Below, in pieces: positions 28,700-39,200 of a stretch of DNA of 64,000 nucleotides (the first letter of the stretch is position 1; every line of letters starts with the position of its first letter). The notes below the pieces were generated by a model. It saw only the letters and a list, made by a program, of their open reading frames with translations, did not search any database and had not been told where the DNA came from. The position numbers and the translations under genes were made by a program. Where the stretch lies: positions 434,001-498,000 of the forward strand of contig BGKB01000025.1 in assembly GCA_003116975.1 (NCBI GenBank), given 5' to 3'. This DNA is from Aurantiochytrium sp. KH105. Taxonomy: Eukaryota; Sar; Bigyra; Thraustochytrida; Thraustochytriidae.

Positions 28700-29096
28700 T
28701 CTTTAAAAATGAAGCATGTCACGAGGGCAGATGGGGCAATCACTTGAAGTAGATTGTCACCACTCCCTTTTGACCAACCAGCCAGGCACGTCTATGTATC
28801 GTGTGAAAGTACTACGTGTATAATTTTACATCAACAAACTGTCATCTTCTGAAAGCAGCATGTGCCTGGTCGTACAAGTTTGCATCAATAATAACAGAGG
28901 AGAGGAGCGCGTTTCAGTGTTGTTTGGTCTGGTCATTTTTTCTTCTTGACGGAGCAGCGCAATGCTGGTGTCGTCCAGAGAGAAAAAATCGACAGAGCTT
29001 GCAAGGTTAACCCTGTGCAAGAAACCTTGACGAGGACCTTTCGATATGACGACGCGTTCATGACGGTGACATCGAGAACCACTTTGGGCGCAAGCT
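28700..29096. other. Convergent 3' intergenic region
   Basis: The 3' flanks of the MORN gene and of the small membrane-protein gene. Moderately AT-rich, with no recognisable gene or repeat. Confidence 0.55.
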
Positions 29097-29303
29097 CTAA
29101 CCCGGTACTGTGTACACGTAGGCGATAAAGGTAATGAGTAGAAAGGTAAGAAGGGCAACGTTGCCGTAGCGGTCGACCGTCGTCCAGTGATCGTTTTGCA
29201 GGACAATGTACAGGCACCCCGCGTAGACGAGCAGCGCCCCAAAGGACTTGAAGACGCGCGTTGTCTCCGCCACGTCCGTACCGTTTCTGCTCTTTGTCGA
29301 CAT
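29097..29303 (-). CDS. Small two-helix membrane protein, unknown function
   Basis: A 68-residue frame starting MSTKSRNGTDVAETT at 29303; an upstream in-frame start at 29342 would add 13 residues. It has a hydrophilic N-terminus, a first hydrophobic helix (SFGALLVYAGCLYIVLQ) and a second (VALLTFLLITFIAYVY) joined by a short polar loop with a charged DRYG turn. The composition is very protein-like and the ORF is flanked by genes on both sides. Size and topology resemble small ER or organelle accessory subunits, but I do not recognise the family. A further exon cannot be excluded. Confidence 0.55.
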   Translation of the reverse strand: MSTKSRNGTDVAETTRVFKSFGALLVYAGCLYIVLQNDHWTTVDRYGNVALLTFLLITFIAYVYTVPG

Positions 29304-29815
29304 CTTGTCTCGCTTGCCTCCGCTGACCTGCAGCGGCGGCACGGGTCGTGCGCACGCGCGCGCTCGCGCGTACTACCCGTTGTACAGCCTAGCTTTCTAT
29401 GTTTTGCTCAAAGAACGTGTGCACGCCTGAGCTGTTTGTTTGTCTGCTTGCGTCCATGCCTGCAGGCCGTGCTTATTTATCGCTCGAAAGAGGGCGTTTG
29501 TTCGTTATATAAACCGTTTCATTTTTGGCGGTTTGTAGACGTTTCAGGACCTACCGTTTCTGCGGTTGATGCGGTTACCGTTACCCATGGGCGGAAGATT
29601 GCCTGCCAAGGCATGAGGCCCGAGACTGTGAAGTTACAGAACTCCATCGATTCGTGGAGCGAAGCGCACGCGGTGGCAGGCCTTCAACAGCACAACCCCG
29701 CGCCCCCGCCCCCGCCCCTGCCGCCCCCGCCGCCGCCGCACCTTCTTCGCGCCGAGCAGCACAAGTGCGCTGACAGGGGCCGTCGTTCGTCTCGCACAAG
29801 AGCTGGTGAAGCAAG
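29304..29815. promoter_or_regulatory. Divergent promoter region of the small membrane protein and YccF-like genes
   Basis: 512 bp between two opposed starts. A TATA-like GTTATATAAACC sits at about 29504, some 310 bp before the YccF-like start, and is followed by four GCGGTTT/CCGTTT motifs in alternating orientation (29513-29580). A C-rich CCCCCGCC tract is at 29696-29740. Confidence 0.5.
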
Positions 29816-30514
29816 ATGAGTCTGGAGGAGGCTATACCCGTGGCAGCGGCAGCGCCCATGCGCGTTCAACACGAAACGCGGACGGTCACGTACGAGACGC
29901 GAGAGGACCAGCGCACGCCGGTGACCTGGGTCGGTAACTTTTTGTGGATCTGGCTCGCCGGAGGCGCCGTGGTGGCAGCCATTTACGCAGTTCTCGGGCT
30001 CTTGCTCATGGCCACCATTGTGCTGTCCCCATTCGGATGGCAGCTGCTCAAGATTTCAAAGGTGGCCCTCTTTCCCTTTGGCATGTCCGTGGAAGCGGAA
30101 TGGAATGAGTACAGGTGTGCGGGCTTGGGCAATGTGGTGGGCAACATTCTCTTTTTGCCAATTGGTCTGATCATGCTGGCCTTTCACATTCTTGCGGGCA
30201 TTCTTTGCGCCTGCACATGTTACGGCATTGTTTTCTCGTACCAGCACTTTAAGCTTGCGCAGCTAGCCTTGTGTCCCTTTGGTTCGCATGGTGTCTTTGA
30301 GCGCGTGTCGCGCCACGAGGAGACGACGCATCTTCGTACTGACATGTACGACAATGACAACATGTATGGTGACCGTCAGTATGATCACTATGGCAACGAT
30401 CATGGCGCGAAGAAGAAAACTCCGGGTGCGGCGGCATATGCGACGGCCGTGCGCAGCGGAGATGCCAATGGCTACTCTGGGCAGTACGCCAAGTCGACCA
30501 ACGCCTACCCATAG
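29816..30514 (+). CDS. YccF/DUF307-like inner-membrane domain protein
   Basis: A 232-residue protein with two tandem YccF (DUF307) units: GNFLWIWLAGG...VLSPFGWQLLKISKVALFPFG (about 40-100) and GNVVGNILFLPIGLIMLAF...SYQHFKLAQLALCPFG (about 102-160). Each has two hydrophobic helices and the repeated xPFG ending. YccF proteins are known mainly from bacteria, with no assigned activity; a eukaryotic copy suggests an old transfer or wide distribution. The C-terminal 70 residues are hydrophilic, rich in Tyr, Asp and Asn, and probably cytosolic. The start is ATG with the short hydrophilic leader MSLEEAIPVAAAAP. Confidence 0.8.
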   Translation: MSLEEAIPVAAAAPMRVQHETRTVTYETREDQRTPVTWVGNFLWIWLAGGAVVAAIYAVLGLLLMATIVLSPFGWQLLKISKVALFPFGMSVEAEWNEYRCAGLGNVVGNILFLPIGLIMLAFHILAGILCACTCYGIVFSYQHFKLAQLALCPFGSHGVFERVSRHEETTHLRTDMYDNDNMYGDRQYDHYGNDHGAKKKTPGAAAYATAVRSGDANGYSGQYAKSTNAYP

Positions 30515-30570
30515 GATTTTGCAAACATTGATTGGTTAAAATTGAGCTTGGGCCCAAGCCTGAACCTGAC

Positions 30571-30594
30571 CTGAGCCTGAGCCTGAGCCTGAGT
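30571..30594. repeat. CTGAGC hexamer repeat
   Basis: Four tandem CTGAGC units in the 82-bp gap between the convergent YccF-like and UbiA genes. Confidence 0.8.
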
Positions 30595-30596
30595 CG

Positions 30597-31508
30597 TTAT
30601 GTAAATGGCGCGCGTTCACCTGCGGGTGTGAAGAGCACGTGAAGAAGGAGTACGGCCGCCGCTGGAGTCATGAGTGCACCCGTGAGCGCTGCCTCATGAA
30701 GCGAAGGGGCACGATTCGGATACACGAAGAATTCGAGAAGAGCGGTAGCCATACTGAGTGCCGAAAAAGCCTCAACGTAGGTATTTTGCACGCCGTAGAT
30801 TGCAACGAAGAGCTCACAAAGCTGCAAGAGGACAAGGAGTCCCCGGGCGCCTCGAATACCTAGCGCCACGGCTGTCGTCTGTCGTTGCGCACGGGCGTCT
30901 GGGCCAAGGTCGATGATTTGGCCCCAAAGTTGTGAGCGTAGAACCATGAAAATGTGGAACAAAAGGGTGGACAATGATGGAAATTCCAGGCCATTGACGA
31001 TGGCGGCAAATGGGATGAGCAAGATGTAGCCGAGAGGACCAACAAAATCGAGCGGAGGAGGGCCTTCTCGCCAGCGCGGGTAGTTGTTGTACGTGTAGTT
31101 GGTGGCGCAGGCGGCAGCCCACCAGATGCCGATAAGCACCGGCCCGCAGACAACTGCAAAGAAGAGAAGAATTCCAAGGTTCAGGCCGAGCGCCGCGAGA
31201 AAGACTTGGCGTACCTGCTCTTCGTTTGCATACACTGCGCCCAAGAGGTACGGGCCTTTGCGCGGATTTGTTTGATCGAGGGCGCCGTCGCCAAGATCAT
31301 TCCAGGCGTACAGCAGAGCGTTGACGGGAAAGCTCGCATAGATAAGACCCATGTAGAAGAAGGGGTCGCCTGCACTTGCGAGTCGCATGGCCTGCCCTTG
31401 CATTCCAACTGCGTAGCACCAAAGCGTAATAATCCAAAATCCTGGTCTGGAAGCCTCGATGAGTTTGCGGGCCCCAAAACTTGGCTTGGTTGAAGATGAC
31501 GTGTTCAT
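30597..31508 (-). CDS. UbiA-family prenyltransferase
   Basis: A 303-residue integral membrane protein. The first Asp-rich signature NDxxDxxxD is present as AWNDLGDGALDQTNPRKGP (about 67-85). The second is DLGPDARAQRQTTA (about 200-213), a DxxxD-type motif followed by the usual R/K-TTA. Eight or nine hydrophobic helices surround them. UbiA enzymes transfer a prenyl chain from a Mg-bound isoprenyl diphosphate to an aromatic or other acceptor in ubiquinone, plastoquinone, haem O, chlorophyll or related pathways. Which acceptor is used cannot be told; the short loops and N-terminus lack an obvious transit peptide. The start is ATG at 31508. The 3' end is 82 bp from the convergent YccF-like gene. 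Confidence 0.85.
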   Translation of the reverse strand: MNTSSSTKPSFGARKLIEASRPGFWIITLWCYAVGMQGQAMRLASAGDPFFYMGLIYASFPVNALLYAWNDLGDGALDQTNPRKGPYLLGAVYANEEQVRQVFLAALGLNLGILLFFAVVCGPVLIGIWWAAACATNYTYNNYPRWREGPPPLDFVGPLGYILLIPFAAIVNGLEFPSLSTLLFHIFMVLRSQLWGQIIDLGPDARAQRQTTAVALGIRGARGLLVLLQLCELFVAIYGVQNTYVEAFSALSMATALLEFFVYPNRAPSLHEAALTGALMTPAAAVLLLHVLFTPAGERAPFT

Positions 31509-32070
31509 TTTCTCCTTTTTAGTTTCCCCAACGAAATGTTTTGGGAATTAGAGTCGCCCGCAAAGCCCTGGTATGAGTCGACAAAGTCGATGAGACTTGT
31601 TGAATGTCGCCCTGCAAGTCTCTGTTATTCTTCGAAAATGCTGACGAGACTTGTTGTCGCACAAGAAAGGAAGGACGGAAGGAAGGAAAGCTTTCCAAGT
31701 CGCGAGCTATTTTGCCGCAGCTCCAGGGACGGAGGTGTTGTCACTCACCACTTGAGCAAAGTTGACGCGGGTGTTGTACGAGAAAGGCTTAGAAAAGGGA
31801 GGCGTAGACAGACACGCAGGCAGGCAAGCGTCTCGCCCACCGCCTACGCGTACATGCTAAAGGTGAGGTGAGGTGAGGTGAGGTGAGGTGAGGTGAGGTA
31901 GGCCTAGTAGCCCGAAATCGTTGTCTGCTTTGCTTTGCTTTGCTTTGCTTCGCATTCTTTTGTTCATTGCAATCGATTGCAATTTTTATAAAACGCTTCG
32001 CGTTTACTTATTATGGAATGTGTATAGGTATGTAGAGAGATAGAAAAGTATAGACCCGAGACCAGCGATT
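31509..32070. other. UbiA upstream region and left flank of the Helitron
   Basis: Contains the UbiA promoter, an AGGTG pentamer array (31862-31899) followed by a TAGGCCTAG palindrome, and a TTTGC pentamer tract (31926-31950). Base composition becomes AT-rich from about 31950. No gene is supported. Confidence 0.5.
31862..31899. repeat. AGGTG pentamer repeat
   Basis: About eight AGGTG units between the UbiA gene and the Helitron. Confidence 0.9.
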
Positions 32071-32087
32071 TTCTCGACACTAATTTT

Positions 32088-32105
32088 CGCGCGGCCTACC
32101 GCGCG
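32088..32105. other. GC-rich hairpin near the candidate Helitron 5' end
   Basis: A perfect inverted repeat: CGCGCGG, four-base loop CCTA, CCGCGCG. It stands out in AT-rich surroundings about 15 bp inside the candidate TC terminus. Subterminal hairpins are typical of Helitrons, more often at the 3' end, and of both ends in Helitron2/Helentron types. Confidence 0.45.
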
Positions 32106-33214
32106 CCAGCGCGGGCACGTGGGAGGGAGCTGAGGGTACCGATCGGCAGGGATGGTGCAATCACAACGGAATTGCTATTTTTTTCTCCGCGAGAAGGTTG
32201 GGGTTGGGGCGTAATAGTTGCTCAAACCAGAAACGTGTGTTTTTTTGCAAGGGTACCATCTATCTCCATTGGATCGACATCAATCTCAGTATGAAAGACC
32301 AATCTACACGCGCGCATCTTGCGCAATCTCATTGGTAAAAGAATTGTTGCAAAAGAGACTCTTGTCAAGAATCTGTGGCACTGCGAAAATGACGATTTTG
32401 AGACATCTAAATCAATCCGCTCGAGAGCTACAAGTGATATATGGTTATAATTCTTGGCTCAGAAGGTCCCGGAAAAATTGGGCGATTTTTGGGCAAAGTT
32501 TGGGAGTGTTTGAACAAGCTTTGGAGAAGAAATTCGGAAAAAAGTGCCTCAAAATGCGCAATTTCAGAAATTTGCGCTTATTTTATGAATACTCTTAATT
32601 ACGTACGCAAATTTTGAGAGAAAACGTAAATGGCATACGCACATCTTGTGAGCAAGTTTCACGGACTGAAATCAAATATTGATGCAAGTGTTGCTTCTCA
32701 AAATTCGTCAAAATCCCATATAAATGATACAGCCGATTTTCATCAGTTTTCATCAATCATAAAATCTTCGCTATTTGACGCAAGGTCGTGAAATTTGAAA
32801 CGTATAGGCTTTAGAGACCGTGTTCAAGATAGGGGGGCTATTTCGCATGTCTATTACGCCTTGGATCAGCTTAATGTTCATCATCTCCATTTCGCTTTTC
32901 CCATAAACGACTACTATACCCCCCCAACTTCTTCCTTTGCCCAGCTAATATTCAATGTTAGGGGTGTATGTAAGAAGTTTTTTCCGTTCTCGTAGGTCGT
33001 AGCAGAACATAAGGTGTGCGGTTCCGTGGGCTGCTCAACGATGAGTTTTTGAATTCGACGCAGTCAGCAGCTCGGCAAGAACAACATTGCACATTGTCAT
33101 CGCCTCTCCCGGCGTGCGGGAAGTGTCATCGATAGGATCTAGGCGCTCGGGGAGTTTGCGCACCTGTATCCTGCGCCACGTTTCTCGCTCCTTTGCCAGC
33201 GTTTCGACCGCGCC

Positions 33215-36200
33215 ATGGCGCATGGTGACTTTCGTCGCCACGGAACTGAGAACGAGAATCGCGAGCAACCTGCCTCGATAACCGAAGCAAACGAGACAAG
33301 CGGCGAGCCTGCTGCGGTCTCTGACGTTTCTTCAAGTACTAGACATAGCCCTATTCCTGCAGCGGTCCCTCACATTGCTTCAAGTAGCAGGCATAGCCCT
33401 ACTCGTACACCAACGAGACGGTATGCACCAGGCCCATCAAACATCCCATTAAGCCCATCGGATGGCCATGTACAGCAAGAGCAACCAGAGCAAGGTTATT
33501 CTAGGTTTGGCCGCAAACTGAAGTCTAACCAAATGTTGCCCAAGAACTTTTTCGCAAATCTCATGCGTCGCACAGGCAAAGCTCAGCCAAAGACACGTTT
33601 TACCCGTCGGAAACTCCTATGCGAGCTGCGTAAGCTTGGAATCCCCCCAGAGAGTTTCAAGAAGAATCTGAATGACAGAGAATACTCGAAAGAGGCGTCT
33701 CAGATGATAAATGCAGTCAAATGCTGCGCACAGAACGATGTACTAGGTGCACTCGAGCCTATACCGAGTGCAGAGGAGCTTTGCGAAATGGGAGCTTCTG
33801 AGGTGGACCATGTTCTGCAGTACCAGCGATACTGCCATGAGAAAAAGAGGAGATTTCAGACCTCTCGTGAGTCTTCACAAGAGCTCCCAGTCTCGAGTGA
33901 AGAAGCAGATTTTTACGACAGGCTTTACCATGAGCTGCTCGCCATCAGGCGATTCGAAATCATCGATTCGTCCTACTGTGTGCGAAACTGCTCCATGTGC
34001 TTGCGCACGTGGATCACTAATCCATTTGCGACGGAAAATCCGTATGGCGAGAACCTCGTTGGTCCTTCTGATCCAGGTGATTGGAGCTGTGTTCCGTGGT
34101 GGACCTGCTCATGCAAACGAATATGTCGGGGCGTGATCTACTCTTATGTCAGCCAACAAGATTCTAGTCGGTCTGTTCGTTTGCATCGCGAAAAACCAGC
34201 TGGCTCGCACCAACAGCTTAGACAGCAGAATTTTTGTCGAGAATGCATCAACTACATCCAAAAGTCAAAGGCCGAGTCACCTTTTTCCATACCATCAGGT
34301 TTCTATCACGCCGACGTTCCTAAGGAGCTCAAAGGCCTCACATTTGCAGAAGAGCAACTAATCTCCCCGATCAACGTGTTCATGAACTGTATGTCGCTGC
34401 GCAATGGGATGCGAAAACTCAAAGGTCATGTTGCTTGCGTCGAACAGAACGTACAGCATATCGCAACGGTTTTGCCATGGCTACCGGCTGAAGCAAGCAT
34501 TGTCATCTACAAGCGCGCTCGCAATCGAAAAGGGGATGTCCACATGCTTCGAGTGCGCAGATATCGCGTTCAAAAAGCATTGGAGTGGCTGTGTAAATTC
34601 AACCCGGCTTTTCGGAAGATAAAGATGAGTCAGGCGCGAATTGAGACTCTGCCTGAAGACGGCACCCCTACATTTTGTGAAGTGCATGTCGAGGATACAA
34701 ACAAGGTTGACCAAAATCATACGACAGATTCTGATAGTAATGAGAAGAAGGACTTGAGCGAAGAAGAGGATGAAGACACAAGCGATGAAGAAGATGATGA
34801 TGGAATGGAAGATATTGGCCCTGCCCCCGCACAGTGCGCACCAGATCCATACGAGAGGGATGCGTCCTCACATTCGCAATCGATTCGTATCGTGGGCTCA
34901 ATACAGGAGACAATTCCATCAACTGAGGTTTCGAGCGTCCTCAGGTCTGCCTTTCTTCAACAGCAGAAAAGCACGACTAACCACCTCAGTCACGGGCCAG
35001 AAGCAGAAACCAAATACTCGGACTCGGAGGTACGCGGAACAAGCGGCGCAGCGGACGCGGCGGACGGTAGTGGCCGCGTCGGTCGCGATGCGGACGTCGC
35101 TGGTGGTGGTGTGGATGACGCTGATCGCGTGCGCTTGAATGTGAACGATGTGAGTTCGTGTGCTGTTCGCGCGGATGCGCGAGCTCGGGAAATCAAATCC
35201 GCGGATTTGACTTCCGCAGACGCAACTGGGCAGTTGGGCGCGGCGCGTGCGTGCGCTGCAGGCGCTGTTGGTGACTCGAATCTCAAAGAAGATTACGTAA
35301 ACAATGCACATCTACCAAGCGTGGAGCCTGAACGCGGTAAGTCGTTTGTAAATCTCTCAGCAACACCCTATTTTCTTGCTGGCGCGTTCCCAACTCTCTT
35401 TGTACCAGATACAAGGAAGCCGCTTGCTGCAGAAGAAGATGATACTCCAGGAGCAACGCCGTGTGAGGTTCCGGACGACTGGCTCATTCACTCCACGCGA
35501 GGAGGTACGTTTTCTTTTGGCAAATTCGTTGCTATGTTGTATCGCGCTCCAGACGCCCGATTCGCCAATCATGGTATCTTCAAGTTCTTTTGTGCGAACC
35601 AGAAGCAACGTCTCACTGCTTTGCAACAGGTTTCCTTTTTCGTCAAACAGGAGCTTGATGCTCCAGTACACTCGGCGCAAACAATCGAGGGCATCCGAAA
35701 AAATGTCGAGCGCACTGGCGCTGAAGCCACGGTCGGTAAGATAAATAGCCGTATCGCGAACTTGCCTGGGACATCAGCCTTCTATGCGATGAAGAAGCGC
35801 GAGCTTGATTCAATCGTCGACTATCTCGCCAACAAGCATGGCGATCTTCCTTGTTTTTTTGTATCGGGGTCCTGTGCTGAGTACCATAACCGGGCTTTTC
35901 ATGAGATCCTTCAGCGTTACATGCGCGCTACAGGTCAGCTTGCTGACAGCGAGTACCTCTTTATTTTGAATGAAGAGGGTCAACCGACCTACGCGGGTGG
36001 CTTCGGATTGCATGCGGCTATTCTCGCCAACACACACCTTCTTAACACGTGGTTTGTTACGCGCACCCGTCTGTTTTTTAACATTTGCTTTGGGAAGGGA
36101 AACTTCGAGGTGAGCAATTTTTGGTATAAGTTTGAGTTTGCACCATCGCGTGGAATGATTCACTTTCACGGTCTTCTTTGGTCACGACATCAAAAACAAC

Positions 36201-39200
36201 TCCAATCTTTTCTCGCCCCAGCATTTGATGTTGTTACGGTTAAGGGAATTGAGTCTCTCGATAAGAAGGCCGCTCAGAAAATCGGGGATTACCTCGGATC
36301 TCACCTATTTATTAGCGGCATGCACCCGGGCGGTCTTTGCGCGAAAGACTTTTGGGGTGGACGTGCCGAGCAGGACAACGACTCCACTACCGATGAGGAA
36401 ACCGAGTATTTTCGCGCACAACGTGAGCAAGAGGGCGGACCTGGTTTTCCAAACATGGAGATACCTCCCAAGGCAGCGGGAAACCCGCTCGCTTGGCTTG
36501 CACCAGAAGGGCTCAGACCCGCTCGCTTGAATCGTGATCAGCTCAAGACTCGGGCGTGCCAAGTTCCCCGTAAAAAGGTTCGCCTTGATCTGGTTGAGAT
36601 TGCGAACATTACGCACATGCACTCTTGCAATGGGTACTGTCTCAAGAAGAAATTCAGTAAAAAGCGGGGTCCACCACTGGTAGAATGTCGTTTTGGCTTT
36701 GGGCCTCACAGCCGGGTCGAGCCAAGCTCGATGCACATAATCTGGACCAAAAAAAAGTGCTCGCGCATCCGCTTAGCGCACGATCACCCAAGGATGGTAC
36801 ATACATCGACTCCGCTGCTTTCGGGGTGGCGTGCCAATTATGATGTACAACCTATCCTCTCCACAGATCACAAGGTCTACAAGTCGGTTCAGGAGACTGC
36901 TTCGGAAAGGAAGCTCAATCTCAAGCAGACATTTCAGCTGCTAAAGTTGCGCGCGTCGCGATCGTATCTCTCGAGCGATCGAACGCTCGGGATGCTCAAA
37001 CGTTACGTGTCTACGTATGCGTGCAAAGGCGAGCTTAGTGAGGAGCAAACTCGCGAGGGTTTCCGCAAGGTCTTGCAGGATCTACGTCGAGAGGATGAAG
37101 CATGCAATGAAGCGCAAGATGCCGAGGGCGATGATGGAACCAAGGCCGAGGTGAGGTCTTCGCCTTCACACATTCGCAAACTTTATGTGCGATACACGAT
37201 GGATCTTTTACGTCACCACACCGTGTGTGGTGCCTACGCAGATTTTATTTGTCTTTCCCTTCCCCTCATCATCATGAGCATGCGCATCAAACAGATCTGG
37301 CTCAATGGGGATCGGATGCTCCGCAATCAACAAGACGATTATCGGCAAGATAGGGGTCCTGTCGAAGGAGAAGCTGATGAGCAGCCAACGCGCCTTAATC
37401 ACTGGGATCGTTTTGTGAAACATCAAATGGGAGAAGCTCAGAGCAATCGACAGAAGTCTTTTTTCGAGTTTTATGATTCCGACGAGCGAATTCCTGTCAT
37501 ACGAGGAGGAACCATGCATGCCAATTCTTGGCCCGTCACGGACGGGTACAAGAAGACCATGCTCCTACTTCATCGAAGGGGCGTGTGCAATGTGACCGAC
37601 GCTTTCGCGCCATTTCCAAATCCATGCACCGGGAAGGTGCCCAATGGCGCAACTTCTGCGCTCATGAAGTGTCCAAAGACCGGCGCGCTTATTTATGATG
37701 AGAAAGCTCTCGATGCTGTATTTGAAGACTTTCGTACGCGGCCCGAGTGCCCGCCATATGTGCGTCAAAAGCTCGAATCGCTCAAGTTCGAAGCAGACCT
37801 ACGCGCACAACGTAAGAATCGTGCGCGCTCGTCTTCGCTCTCATCGACTTTATCGTCACAGTCCTCAGATTCCTCCGACTCTCACGGCTCGGAGTCGGAG
37901 AGGGTCCCTGGTTACATTCCATACGCGCCAGAGTACCTTGACGACAAGGAGATCGACGAAGGTCGAGCCACACCAAATTCTGGCGATAACAATCTGTTCC
38001 CGCGTGAAGATGGAGGCGAGGTTAATTCAAGCATTGTCGGACGGCTTTCGCAGGAAGAAGAGAACCTTCAATACGAACCGAGTCCTGCTGAAGACTTCTC
38101 GTCTGACCATGACTGGTCCACATTCAAGCTCGATGGTGATATATTTACCATCTCACACATTAAGTCTCGATGGGACGAGGTGACGAGCGCCTTTGCGGTT
38201 GCACAAACGGAGGGATTCCGTCTTGACTACGTTGACCTGACTCTCGCCGCAAATTTCCCTGGACAACGGTCCGTTCTCTGCATGGTGCTCGAGCATTTTA
38301 AAGCTCTTCTGGACCGTCCGGCTGGATCGCCACCGCCAAGACCACGTCGTATTGTCATTCAAGGTGTTGCTGGCACAGGCAAGTCGTATACACTTCGCGC
38401 CATATCTTTTTTATGCACTGCACTTTTTTCTTCCAATCAGGCATGTGTCATTGGAGCACCAACAGGAACTGCGGCTTTTAACGCTTCTGCATCTACTAAT
38501 CACAGTCTTTTCAATCTTAGGAATAGCAAGCCTCTCAGCGCCGACAAGCTATTGCAAACTCAAGCTCAATTTAAAGGCCTCAAGTGCTACATTTGCGACG
38601 AGGTGAGTATGGTGGGGTCGTCCACCTTGGCGCGTCTCGCGATGCGCCTTGATGAAGCCTGCAGCGTCGCAAACCAGGACGCGATTAAAGCGTACGACCT
38701 CGACTGCAGTACTGGCTGTGGTGGCGTTCCGATTGTTATTCTGTCAGGTGATGCCGGTCAGCTCCGGCCAGTACGCGACGGAACGCTCTTTGCGAAAAAT
38801 GCAAAAACTGAAGCTGGCGAGATCGGCCTCCGTGTATATGCTGCTCTGCGGCAAGAAGTCGTGATCTTACGAATTCCAGTCCGTCAAAGTGGACCCGATC
38901 AGCTCCCTTATATAAACGCTCTCACGCGTCTTCGGAACGGCAAGCTTTCCAGTGACGACATCAACCTCTTTAATAGTCGCCGATTCAAGTTTTTTTCAGG
39001 GGAGGAGAAGCAGAGCTTTGACATTCGAGATGAGCGCATTGTTATGCGCGCGTATCCCTTCAAGCAGCTTGTCCATGATTACAATGTGGCATACTTTAAC
39101 GGTCTCTCGCGGCGCTTGGTCGTGCAACAGGTTGCCAAAGGGTCCGTTGCCATGGCTTTCAAGAGTGAGCGCCTCGGAGCTGCAGCTGCAATTCCCCTCG

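Noticed and set aside
36240-36340. DYLGSH sequence after the HUH motif, read as a Helitron tyrosine motif with the second Tyr lost
   Set aside because: The real paired-tyrosine motif is further on, LKRYVSTYACKG (Y1264, Y1268), so the nuclease looks intact.
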